Positions 1-7,261 are shown, counted from the stretch's first letter. The stretch: DNA of 10,533 bases from Leptospiraceae bacterium (GCA_020440935.1 JAGRNC010000065.1:1-10533); one strand, 5' to 3'. A program made the numbers and translations. The notes: generated by a model from the sequence alone, not told the origin.

Positions 1-410
1 TCACTCTAAAGCATTCGCTCGAAGAGTTATTGGAAGCCGCTCGAAGATATACCCTGGACCTAAAACGACGTATTACCTTTGAATACATCATGATTCCCGG
101 CCAGAATATGGGCGATGAGGATTTACAGAAGTTGATTCGTATTGGTCGCCGGCTACGGTGTAAGATCAATCTAATTCCTCTAAATACTACGCTTCAGGGA
201 TGGCGACCTCCCAACGCTTCGGAAATGTCAAGATTTCAGGAGTCGCTGCGTAGCCAGGGAATCCTGGCATTTAATCGTGGATCGCCCGGAAAAGATGTAG
301 ATGGCGCCTGCGGAATGCTGGCTTTGCGCTGGAATGAAGGAAATAAGACTCCTTCGCACGCTGCAGCGGCCATCCAGGATAATCTGGAATCATCGCACAC
401 TTCTCTATGA
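1..410 (+). CDS. rlmN: 23S rRNA (adenine2503-C2)-methyltransferase RlmN, C-terminal part (5' end outside window)
   Basis: RlmN is a cytoplasmic radical-SAM enzyme that methylates C2 of A2503 in 23S rRNA and, in some bacteria, A37 of tRNAs. Only about the last 135 residues are visible; the frame is open from position 3. The fragment carries the family's RRITFEYIMIPG block (nt 69-104), the CKINLIPLN strand, and the GKDVDGACGMLA motif. The Cys codon at 309-311 in that motif matches the C-terminal cysteine that carries the methyl group in the reaction. The radical-SAM CxxxCxxC cluster and the second catalytic Cys lie upstream of the window. Its TGA overlaps the ATG of the next gene (ATGA, 407-410), so translation of the two is probably coupled. 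The family call is firm. The last ~25 residues after the conserved core are a polar tail with no recognised motif. Confidence 0.93.
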   Translation, partial: TLKHSLEELLEAARRYTLDLKRRITFEYIMIPGQNMGDEDLQKLIRIGRRLRCKINLIPLNTTLQGWRPPNASEMSRFQESLRSQGILAFNRGSPGKDVDGACGMLALRWNEGNKTPSHAAAAIQDNLESSHTSL

Positions 411-2380
411 CCGGCCAGACCAAAGAGGGGGCATCGCCACCAGGGGCGGTCTTCCAGTTCTATTCGCGTACAAACGATGAATCGATTCTGGATCGGAGCT
501 ATTCCAATCCGAGCACGCTCATTCGAATCAATGCAGCCGAATGCGCGCCCGAGAATCGAGAATCCCACACAGGCCCAACGGAACACTGGTACAGAACTAA
601 TCTGGCCCCCGCGTTGAAAGCCGCCCTTCGCGCCAGAATCGAGGAAGCCCTGGATTGGATGGACAAATCTCTGGAATCCGGTTTGCATGTTACGGTTCTA
701 CTGAGCTATGAGCTCGGCTGTCTGTTGCAGGATGTAAGCTGGCCCGGGCCCATGCCCGGTTCGTATCCTTTGTTGGTTTTAGCATCATTCGATGCGCCCG
801 AAAGCGTTTCCACCGTCGGTCCTGGTGCCGGGACTGGTTCGGCGGAGCAGGCATCGCCGGTAGGTGTATCTAAAGATGACGATTCGCAAAATGCAACACC
901 AGCGCTGTTTCCCTGGTATGACCTGGGCCCCACCTATTTCAAGGAAAGAGGATATGCCCATACTATTGCAGAAATCCAGGAGCGCATTCGCGCGGGTCTT
1001 ACATATCAGGTCAATTATACGATTCCCATTGAGCGCACCTTCTCCGGAAACCCCGAAGCACTCTTCCACGATTGGAGGAAAGCTTACCCGTCATCCTATG
1101 CATGTTTTGCGGACCTGGGCGATTACCAGTTTCTCAGCGTATCTCCGGAGTTGTTCTTTCTCCGCAGCGAATCGCCACGATCGGCAGGCTCCAGCGAAGC
1201 CTCCGCGCAAGCCCACATCCTGGAAGTTCGACCAATGAAAGGAACCGCTCCTCGCGGGGCCGATGCTGCCGAAGATGAACGGTTGCGCCACGCACTTCTG
1301 AATAGCGATAAGGACCGGGCCGAACTGGCCATGATTACCGATTTACTCAGAAACGATCTGGGTAGAATCGCGCCTTTTGGATCGGTGCAACTGGAATCAG
1401 CTCTGGAGCTACAGTCCTTCAGCTATGTACATCAGCTCATATCGCGAATCAAGGCTCGGCTTTCGCACGCTTCCATGCGGCGCATCATTCCATCGCTCTT
1501 TCCATCGGGATCGGTGACCGGAGCTCCTAGAAGAGAGACTATGAAGATCATTGCGCAGCTGGAAAGCGGCACGTACCGCGGGATTTACACAGGTGCCATG
1601 GGATACGGAACAAGCGAAAAGATACAATGCAACGTAGCCATACGCACGGCCAGCATTCATGCAGGCAAGCTTCGCTACGGCGCCGGAAGTGGCATTACCA
1701 TTGATAGCGATGCATCTCTGGAATGGCAGGAATTACTCTGGAAGGCGCGCCCGGCGCTAGTCGAAAAGCCAGGACTCATCGAAACCATGCTACTCCGGAA
1801 TGGTACTGTGCGAAATGCAGATCGCCATATGCGAAGACTGGAGCGATCGGCAAAAAAGTTCTCCATCCCATTTTCCAGAAAAGACTGGCATCGCGCATTG
1901 CACGAATGTCCGGGATGGGGGCAATACCGATTACGGATCCATTTAACGAAAGATGGCCTGGAATCGACGTGTACTCCCATGCCAGAAGCAACCATAGAGA
2001 AGCGGGGCTGCAAAGTAATCCTTGCCTCAAGACCCATGAACAGCCGAGATCCATGGCTACTGCACAAAGTCGATCGGCGGGGCATCTACAACGGCCTGCT
2101 CGATTGGGCCAGAAGCCAGGGATACGACGAAGCATTGTTATTCAATGAACGTAAAGAAATCACCGAAGGATGCATTTCCAATATATTTTACCAATTGGAT
2201 GGACGATGGTTTACTCCGCCGATCCGTTGCGGGCTATTGCCGGGAGTGGGACGGCAAAAGTTACTGGATCGATTCGGCAAGCATATAGGAACTAGAAAAC
2301 TTCTGCTTTCTGAGCTACCAGAATTGCAGCGCTTGTTACTGGTAAGCTCTTTACGCGGCGTTCGGGAGGCGACGATTTGA
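407..2380 (+). CDS. pabBC: Fused aminodeoxychorismate synthase component I / 4-amino-4-deoxychorismate lyase (PabB-PabC)
   Basis: This 657-residue fusion should catalyse both late steps to p-aminobenzoate for folate: amination of chorismate (PabB part, normally with a separate PabA glutaminase, not seen here) and PLP-dependent lysis of aminodeoxychorismate to PABA and pyruvate (PabC part). Residues ~90-130 form the PabB N-terminal segment. The chorismate-binding core spans ~185-450, with YQVNYT (200-205), SPELFF (246-251), RPMKGT (275-280), DLLRNDLGR (312-320) and GSVTGAP (368-374). Lys278 in the PIKGT-type motif separates PabB from anthranilate synthase, which has Ala there. The class IV aminotransferase domain spans ~456-650, with likely PLP lysine Lys554 (HKVDRR), Glu587 (ITEG-SNIF) and LLPGVGR (610-616). 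Two Ser/Gly/Ala-rich insertions lie at ~132-168 and ~254-270. The usual GAPK lysine is Arg375. The ATG overlaps the rlmN stop with no clear Shine-Dalgarno sequence, which suits coupled translation. Confidence 0.94.
   Translation: MTGQTKEGASPPGAVFQFYSRTNDESILDRSYSNPSTLIRINAAECAPENRESHTGPTEHWYRTNLAPALKAALRARIEEALDWMDKSLESGLHVTVLLSYELGCLLQDVSWPGPMPGSYPLLVLASFDAPESVSTVGPGAGTGSAEQASPVGVSKDDDSQNATPALFPWYDLGPTYFKERGYAHTIAEIQERIRAGLTYQVNYTIPIERTFSGNPEALFHDWRKAYPSSYACFADLGDYQFLSVSPELFFLRSESPRSAGSSEASAQAHILEVRPMKGTAPRGADAAEDERLRHALLNSDKDRAELAMITDLLRNDLGRIAPFGSVQLESALELQSFSYVHQLISRIKARLSHASMRRIIPSLFPSGSVTGAPRRETMKIIAQLESGTYRGIYTGAMGYGTSEKIQCNVAIRTASIHAGKLRYGAGSGITIDSDASLEWQELLWKARPALVEKPGLIETMLLRNGTVRNADRHMRRLERSAKKFSIPFSRKDWHRALHECPGWGQYRLRIHLTKDGLESTCTPMPEATIEKRGCKVILASRPMNSRDPWLLHKVDRRGIYNGLLDWARSQGYDEALLFNERKEITEGCISNIFYQLDGRWFTPPIRCGLLPGVGRQKLLDRFGKHIGTRKLLLSELPELQRLLLVSSLRGVREATI
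2364..2369 (+). promoter_or_regulatory. Shine-Dalgarno sequence deciding the TTG start of the yitT-like gene
   Basis: GGGAGG lies 7 nt before the TTG at 2377. It sits inside the last codons of pabBC. This spacing is close to ideal and is the main reason to accept a TTG start overlapping the pabBC stop (TTGA, 2377-2380) over a later ATG. Confidence 0.7.
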
Positions 2381-3252
2381 AAACCATCCTGCGAAGAACC
2401 ATTCTCACTGTTCTCGGCGTACTTTCGGCCACCGTCGGCCTTAAATCGTTTCTAATTCCAAATGAATTCCTGGATGGCGGAGTAACCGGGATCAGCCTGC
2501 TTCTCAATCTCATTCAAGGCTGGGACATTTCTATTTTGATTGTAGTCTTTAATGTGCCATTCTTACTTCTGGGAATTCGAAATATCAATGCCAGATTTGC
2601 GCTTCAATCTTTGGTTTCTATTCTTGCACTGGCCCTGGCGCTGCGGTTTCTGGAACTACCTGCTGTAACCAGCGACAAATTGTTGGTTTCTGGATTCGGC
2701 GGATTCTTCCTGGGCGCGGGCATTGGATTATGTATTCGAGGCGGAAGCGTCCTGGATGGTACCGAGATAATGGCGCTCTATCTGAGCAAGCGCACCAGTC
2801 TTTCGGTAAGCGATGTTATCCTTATCGTGAATATTGCTTTGTTCGGAGTGGCTGCGCTGATCGTCGATATCGATCGAGCAATGTATGCAATCTTGACTTA
2901 CCTGGCAGCATCCAAGACAGTGGATTTCATTATTCACGGGGTGGAGGAATATACGGCTCTGACCATTATTTCGGATCATAGCGATGCTATTCGAAAAATG
3001 CTCACAGAAAAACTTGGCCTTGGAGTCACACTGTTCCAGGGCAAGAAGGGATTCAGTCGATCGGAACCATCGGATCCACACAGCGCTGCTGCCGATGAAA
3101 TTAGCATCGTATATACTGTGCTCACTCGTCTGGAGGTAGCAGGAGTAAGGGCCGATATTGAACAAATAGATCCGTCTGCATTCATCATACAGAGTGTGGT
3201 AGACGAGACCAGGGGGGGTATGATCAAGAAACGATCGGATGACCATTTTTGA
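2377..3252 (+). CDS. YitT family membrane protein with C-terminal DUF2179 domain
   Basis: This 291-residue protein matches the YitT (DUF161 plus DUF2179) family of inner-membrane proteins of unsettled function. Residues ~8-178 contain about five hydrophobic helices, with the family's two glycine-rich repeats: LDGGVTGIS (32-40) between helices 1 and 2, and RGGSVLDGTEIMALYLSKR (121-139), the counterpart of the usual GGSTGGTDIIA segment. Residues ~190-282 form the soluble DUF2179 domain, with TIISDHSDAIRKML, LGLGVTLFQGKKGFS and DPSAFIIQSVVDETRGG. An acidic, serine-containing insertion lies at ~228-241. The length is normal for the family. The TTG start is supported by a strong ribosome-binding site and a TTGA overlap with pabBC. 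A G7 run (3212-3218) near the 3' end encodes Arg-Gly-Gly; slippage there would change only the last dozen residues. Substrate and partners are unknown. Confidence 0.9.
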   Translation: MKTILRRTILTVLGVLSATVGLKSFLIPNEFLDGGVTGISLLLNLIQGWDISILIVVFNVPFLLLGIRNINARFALQSLVSILALALALRFLELPAVTSDKLLVSGFGGFFLGAGIGLCIRGGSVLDGTEIMALYLSKRTSLSVSDVILIVNIALFGVAALIVDIDRAMYAILTYLAASKTVDFIIHGVEEYTALTIISDHSDAIRKMLTEKLGLGVTLFQGKKGFSRSEPSDPHSAAADEISIVYTVLTRLEVAGVRADIEQIDPSAFIIQSVVDETRGGMIKKRSDDHF

Positions 3253-3313
3253 CCGGGACCAGGAAAAAACTGGACGCCAGCCGATTGTTATTCTGTGATC
3301 TCTGCAAAGGGGA

Positions 3314-4666
3314 ATGCTTGCGCTTTTCAAAAAGTATGTGCCTGCCTTTGTGCTGAACAGGCTGGCCACCAATCCGGCCCCTCCACAGAAGCCATATTCT
3401 GAAAATTTTCAGGCGGCCGCTCTATTTGCGGATATTGCTCAATTTACCATCGTTACCGACAAAATCATGAACCAGTCCCGTACCGGGCTTCTGGAACTGG
3501 CAAGCATCATCAATCGCTACCTGGGCCGGCAGATCGAAATCATCGATGAGTATGGCGGCGATATCTTCAAGTTTGCCGGCGATGCAGTATTCGCGGTCTG
3601 GAAGGCGGAGGATCCTGCCGATCTGGCCGAGAAAACTCTGCTCACTGTTCAATGTGCACTGGCCATTCAAAAAGAGCTGAGTCGGTTTCCCATCGCCAAA
3701 GACATCGAGGTATCCCTCCGCATCGGAATTGGCGCCGGGCCCATGACTGCCCTCAGTCTGGGCGGACTTTTTGAGCGCTGGGAAATCCTGGTGGCCGGGG
3801 ATACAGTGCGCCAGACAGCTCTGGCTGAAAAAGAAGCGGAACCGGGTACTGTGGTCATTCACCCCCGCGCCTGGAAGCTTCTAGAGAAGCGGGGATTGGG
3901 AGGCAAGGTTAGCTCCTCCAAATTTCTGCTGAAGTCTGCGCCGCCGCAACTCGGCAGTATTCGCGAAACATCGAGAATTGCCGCCATCGAAGAGCGCGCC
4001 GAAGAGGCGCTGCGCTGCTATATTCCCCGATCCATTGTCACCATCGTGGGTACCGACGAAAAGCCTACGGCACTGGAAGAGCAATTTGCCGAGCGAATTG
4101 TATCGGTGCTGTTTATTAATATCCAGGACTGGTCCCTTAGTTTTCCATTGGAACGATTGCACCGAATCCTGCAAATCGTGCAGGGATGTCTGTACAGATA
4201 CGAAGGAAGCATTAATCGTTTTGGAATCGAAGACAAAGGTTCGGTAATCCTGGCGGCCTTTGGTCTTCCTCCGCTCTTTCATGGCGATGATCCGTTGCGT
4301 GCCATGTACGCGGCGCGAGATATTGTCCGCGAGCTGGGCGAACTCGGGCATCGTGCCACCACCGGAGTGGCCACGGGCCTCGTATTCTGCGGTCCCATGG
4401 GAAACGATATCCGCAGCGAATATACAATGCACGGAAACGTAGTAAACCTGGCTGCGCGATTAATGCAGGCTTCCGATGGGGTTTACTGCGATGCCGCGTC
4501 CTACTATTTAATGGAAGATCTACATTTTCAACCGGCCCCGGAAAGCCATGACCGGGCCATCCATGCGGCCAGCCGCGAACAATTGCGCTTCCAGCCATTG
4601 GATCCCATGCAGGTAAAAGGGCGAAAGGATCCGGTAAAAGTGTATCGCATGACCTGGGCGCATTAG
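3314..4666 (+). CDS. Class III adenylate cyclase with two catalytic domains, resembling soluble adenylyl cyclase (sAC)
   Basis: This 450-residue, apparently soluble protein should convert ATP to cAMP and pyrophosphate at the interface of two cyclase homology domains. Domain C1 (~33-185) has FADIAQFT with metal ligand Asp40 and GGDIFKFAGDAVFAVW with Lys86 and metal ligand Asp90. Domain C2 (~262-395) has EDKGSVILAAFG with Lys308, GVATGLVFCG, and SEYTMHGNVVNLAARLM with Thr371, Asn378 and Arg382. These are the expected adenine-binding and transition-state residues, so ATP rather than GTP is the likely substrate. Metal ligands occur only in C1 and purine/transition-state residues only in C2, as in animal sAC, so one active site is expected. 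The large ATPase/TPR region common in sAC-like proteins is absent. The VKGRKDPVKVYRM tail is typical of cyclases. An in-frame TGA at 3296-3298 limits the 5' end; the ATG is preceded by AAAGGGGA, unusually close. Confidence 0.9.
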   Translation: MLALFKKYVPAFVLNRLATNPAPPQKPYSENFQAAALFADIAQFTIVTDKIMNQSRTGLLELASIINRYLGRQIEIIDEYGGDIFKFAGDAVFAVWKAEDPADLAEKTLLTVQCALAIQKELSRFPIAKDIEVSLRIGIGAGPMTALSLGGLFERWEILVAGDTVRQTALAEKEAEPGTVVIHPRAWKLLEKRGLGGKVSSSKFLLKSAPPQLGSIRETSRIAAIEERAEEALRCYIPRSIVTIVGTDEKPTALEEQFAERIVSVLFINIQDWSLSFPLERLHRILQIVQGCLYRYEGSINRFGIEDKGSVILAAFGLPPLFHGDDPLRAMYAARDIVRELGELGHRATTGVATGLVFCGPMGNDIRSEYTMHGNVVNLAARLMQASDGVYCDAASYYLMEDLHFQPAPESHDRAIHAASREQLRFQPLDPMQVKGRKDPVKVYRMTWAH

Positions 4667-4696
4667 TCGCCAGACAAAAATTGAACGGAGATCTCT

Positions 4697-5476
4697 ATGA
4701 AGGGCAGCCCCTTTTCTAAAAAGCCATTCTATATTCTTTTCGCAGTACTGATTGTTGGAGCCTGTACTTCGTTGAGTCGCATGACCCAATCGAGCTCATT
4801 GGTCGACGCGAAAGCAAGAGAGGCCATGGTAAAGCTTGCAGATACAAAGAACGGCTGCCCGGGAGAGTTTGATTATTTTCCGGACGGCGGGATCCGCATC
4901 TTCTACTGCCATTTAAAACAGGTAATCGATTACCGCGAGGCGCGCAAGCTGCTGCCTATTGAAATATTTCGTTCGGGACCGCACGGCGAGGAATTAGATT
5001 TAGATAATCCCCATGAGTTTGGCCATTACAATCCGGAATTTGTGCAGCTTATGGTGGATTATGGGATTCCGGCCGCTTCCAGCGACGATTTCAGGCGCGC
5101 AACCCAGTCCATCTATCGAAGCTACGTACAATCGCTGGCCCGGACAATGTATGTTACCTATCGAAAATTCCAGGAAAGCCCGGACTTGCTGGCAAAAGAA
5201 AAGGAAAAGTTACAGACCTTGCTGGGAAGCGAGAACGGAGTACCCGGCGGATACTACGAAAAATACTACTATTTCATGAATCCGGCCTTTGCCGACCATT
5301 CGGACGGAGAGTTCGATTATTTCTATGAGCACGGTATGGACGCTGGCTTCAATGGCAATGTGGTAAAAACGGCGGCCTTTTTCTGGATTCGCCGCTCCAT
5401 AGACGGCACCGATGCAATCTTTTATGCAGGGCTCAGGAAGCTGCTGGCTACCTACGACCGAGAGTACCTGGATTAG
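4697..5476 (+). CDS. Predicted lipoprotein of unknown function
   Basis: I do not recognise the 259-residue product. The N-terminus has a basic stretch (KK, 8-9), a hydrophobic core (11-20) and a lipobox VGAC ending at Cys23. It should therefore be exported, lipidated and anchored in the cell envelope. The mature part is acidic and rich in Tyr, Phe and Asp. Cys54 and Cys71 are its only other cysteines and could form a disulfide. The hexapeptide GEFDYF appears twice, at 56-61 and 204-209, hinting at a repeated structural element, though the flanks align poorly. A helical, charged stretch lies at ~132-178. The GGAG at 4687-4690, 6 nt before the ATG, supports the start. It lies 30 nt after the cyclase stop and 33 nt before the next gene, so it is probably co-transcribed with them. 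No catalytic motif was seen. Confidence 0.8.
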   Translation: MKGSPFSKKPFYILFAVLIVGACTSLSRMTQSSSLVDAKAREAMVKLADTKNGCPGEFDYFPDGGIRIFYCHLKQVIDYREARKLLPIEIFRSGPHGEELDLDNPHEFGHYNPEFVQLMVDYGIPAASSDDFRRATQSIYRSYVQSLARTMYVTYRKFQESPDLLAKEKEKLQTLLGSENGVPGGYYEKYYYFMNPAFADHSDGEFDYFYEHGMDAGFNGNVVKTAAFFWIRRSIDGTDAIFYAGLRKLLATYDREYLD

Positions 5477-5509
5477 TCTGGACCGAGTTAGAAGGAAAAG
5501 CAAGAAACC

Positions 5510-6262
5510 ATGAATCGCAAAATCACAATCATTGCCGGAATCATCCTATTGATCCTGGCCATCATTATCCAGCTTTTCTCCCCAAAAGGCATGAAGCTAC
5601 AGGAAGGCTTTAGCACGCCCATTATCGCATTCGAATTCGTTCGCACTCCAGAGCAGGTTTACAGTCTATTTGGCCTGGAGATCAAACCGCATCAGCCGGT
5701 AGAACGATGCGATGAATTTCCCAGTCGAAGTCAGTACTGGATCACTGCCATGGATGCAATCAATCAGCTGGATGCGCCTTTTATGCTGATCTACTCTGGA
5801 TTCATTGCATTTCTTGCAGCCTTTCGATTTGGAAAACAAAAGCGCCGATTGCTCTATGCAGTGCTCGGTCTGGCCGCCACGGCCTTTGTATTCGACCTGC
5901 TGGAGAATATAGCTTTGCTCAATATCGCAGATGCCTTGAAATATTGCAAAAACTGGAGTCCCATACATAACGAACCCGAGCAAATTCGATCCTGGTTGCA
6001 GACGCTGGTTATTGCCACTCATGTCAAATGGGCAGCTATCCCTCTGGCATTCGCATTAATGCAATGGGCAGAGGAACCATCGGGGTTTCGCAAATGGGCA
6101 CGTCGGGTCAATACGGCCCTGGCCGTATCCGCCCTCATTGCATGGGTCATCGCCATTCCATTTCCGGGGATCGCCAACGAAATTCTTGGCGCGACGGTCT
6201 CCCTTTGTTTTCTACTGGGATTTATTGAGGCAGTGACGCCATCGAGAAACGCTCGGTCTTGA
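5510..6262 (+). CDS. Multi-pass membrane protein of unknown function
   Basis: This 250-residue product has about six hydrophobic segments: ~5-23, 89-105, 112-137, 164-184, 200-219 and 225-243. A long soluble loop (~24-85), carrying Cys67 near its middle, follows the first segment. Several polar residues sit in or beside membrane helices: Asp83 and Asp88 before helix 2, Asp129, Glu132 and Asn133 (FDLLEN) in helix 3, and His171 and Lys173 (HVKW) in helix 4. Such buried charges are usually functional, and I have the impression that similar DxxEN...K patterns occur in uncharacterised bacterial membrane proteins, but I cannot name the family. The ATG is preceded by GAAGGA about 13 nt upstream, rather far. 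Its stop overlaps a possible TTG start of the next gene (TTGA, 6259-6262). Location between a lipoprotein, a cyclase and a cyclic-nucleotide receptor suggests an envelope role linked to cAMP, which is inference only. Confidence 0.8.
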   Translation: MNRKITIIAGIILLILAIIIQLFSPKGMKLQEGFSTPIIAFEFVRTPEQVYSLFGLEIKPHQPVERCDEFPSRSQYWITAMDAINQLDAPFMLIYSGFIAFLAAFRFGKQKRRLLYAVLGLAATAFVFDLLENIALLNIADALKYCKNWSPIHNEPEQIRSWLQTLVIATHVKWAAIPLAFALMQWAEEPSGFRKWARRVNTALAVSALIAWVIAIPFPGIANEILGATVSLCFLLGFIEAVTPSRNARS

Positions 6263-7182
6263 CAGAAAACCGGGCTGTTTGCATTTGCACAATGCAGCCG
6301 ATGTTACATATTCTAAAAGATATTAGGGTCACCGAATTCAAACAGGGCGCCACAATTTATGAGGAAGGCGATGCCGCCGACGGCTCGCTATTTTTCATTT
6401 TGGCCGGACGAGTCAATGTTTTGAAAATGCAAGACGGGAAGTCCCGCCAGATTGATAATCTGGGCGAAGGGCAGTTCTTTGGTGAAATAGGCATCTTAAT
6501 CGACTACCCTCGTACGGCCACCGTTCTGGCCGCTTCTAGTACGGTAAGGCTGGCGCGGATTACCAGGCAGTCCTTTCTGGCCGAGGCCAGTCATAATATG
6601 AAGTTCGCGCTGAAAATGATTGGTATAACCATTCAACGTATGGCGCGAGTGGAACTAAAGCTACAGAAAGTGCAGACAGGCTTTACCGCAGATATCGAAA
6701 ATCATCCGCTAAAAGACATTGTGGTGGAAAATCGCCGGCATAATATTGCCATCGCCGAAAAACTGCACAGCCTGCGCAGCATGCTCTATCCCCGCGATAA
6801 GAAAGTTTACAACGAAGGCGAAAAAGACTCAAAGGAACTTTTTCTAGTTCTCCGCGGCGAAATCCGGCTAAGCCACACGTTTAACAACGGCGAAGTTAGT
6901 TTTTACAACCTGTACGCCGGAGACTTCTTTGGCATGACTACCTTAACTGGATTGGAGCGGCGCCCCTACTCCGCCATTGTTGCTGCGGATCATACCAGCA
7001 TTTGTTCTTTCGATAAGGCGCTATTTTCGCGAGTTTTGCAATCGGATCCGGATATTGTGTACAATATTTTCCGCACCATTGTAACCTATAGTACCATTCT
7101 GGATGAAGCCATCCGAAAGAAAGATCCAGCTCAGACTACGCAATCGGTATCCGATGAGGCGCTGATTGAGCCCGAACTGTAA
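6259..7182 (+). CDS. Protein with two cyclic-nucleotide-binding domains and no DNA-binding domain
   Basis: Residues are counted from the TTG at 6259. Domain 1 (~17-130) has the CRP/PKA fold signature, with GQFFGEIGIL (71-80) and PRTATV (84-89). Glu76 and Arg85, which hold the ribose and phosphate of cAMP, are both present, so this domain probably binds a cyclic nucleotide. Domain 2 (~165-290) aligns with it (GDFFGMTTL, then RRPYSAIV) but has Met226 in place of the Glu, so it may not bind. No helix-turn-helix follows, so it is not a CRP/FNR transcription factor. The order resembles a PKA regulatory subunit without its docking part, and no output domain is visible. The start is uncertain: TTG 6259 overlaps the previous stop but lacks a ribosome-binding site, while ATG 6292 or 6301 would begin just before domain 1. 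It lies downstream of an adenylate cyclase in the same probable operon. Confidence 0.88.
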   Translation: MTENRAVCICTMQPMLHILKDIRVTEFKQGATIYEEGDAADGSLFFILAGRVNVLKMQDGKSRQIDNLGEGQFFGEIGILIDYPRTATVLAASSTVRLARITRQSFLAEASHNMKFALKMIGITIQRMARVELKLQKVQTGFTADIENHPLKDIVVENRRHNIAIAEKLHSLRSMLYPRDKKVYNEGEKDSKELFLVLRGEIRLSHTFNNGEVSFYNLYAGDFFGMTTLTGLERRPYSAIVAADHTSICSFDKALFSRVLQSDPDIVYNIFRTIVTYSTILDEAIRKKDPAQTTQSVSDEALIEPEL

Positions 7183-7185
7183 TTG

Positions 7186-7209
7186 CTGGTTCCCATTTCC
7201 GGGGACCAG
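7186..7209 (+). terminator. Hairpin after the plus-strand gene cluster, possible terminator
   Basis: Arms CTGGTTCCC (7186-7194) and GGGGACCAG (7201-7209) pair over 9 bp with one G-U pair and a 6-nt loop, starting 4 nt after the TAA of the tandem CNB gene. No run of U follows, so it is a weak candidate for intrinsic termination. It may be a 3'-end stabiliser or may serve both converging transcripts. Confidence 0.4.
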
Positions 7210-7261
7210 ATCCATTCGGTATTCCCGGTCGGCGATTTCGTCGTTTTAAGGCTGGCACAGA

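Noticed and set aside
407..2380. Anthranilate synthase component I (TrpE)
   Set aside because: The PIAGT-type motif of TrpE is RPMKGT here, with the Lys typical of PabB, and a PabC-type lyase domain is fused at the C-terminus.
3259..3280. Three alternating 4-base blocks (CCAG, CTGG, CCAG) that could form rival hairpins before the cyclase, like an attenuator
   Set aside because: The stems are only 4 bp, there is no U run or leader peptide, and such short pairings are common by chance.
4212..4598. Minus-strand 128-codon open frame within the cyclase gene
   Set aside because: It is antisense to a strongly conserved catalytic domain and its translation is Arg/Pro/Trp-rich, as expected of a shadow frame.
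6259..7182. CRP/FNR-type transcription factor
   Set aside because: Both CNB domains are present but no helix-turn-helix follows either of them, so a DNA-binding role is not supported.
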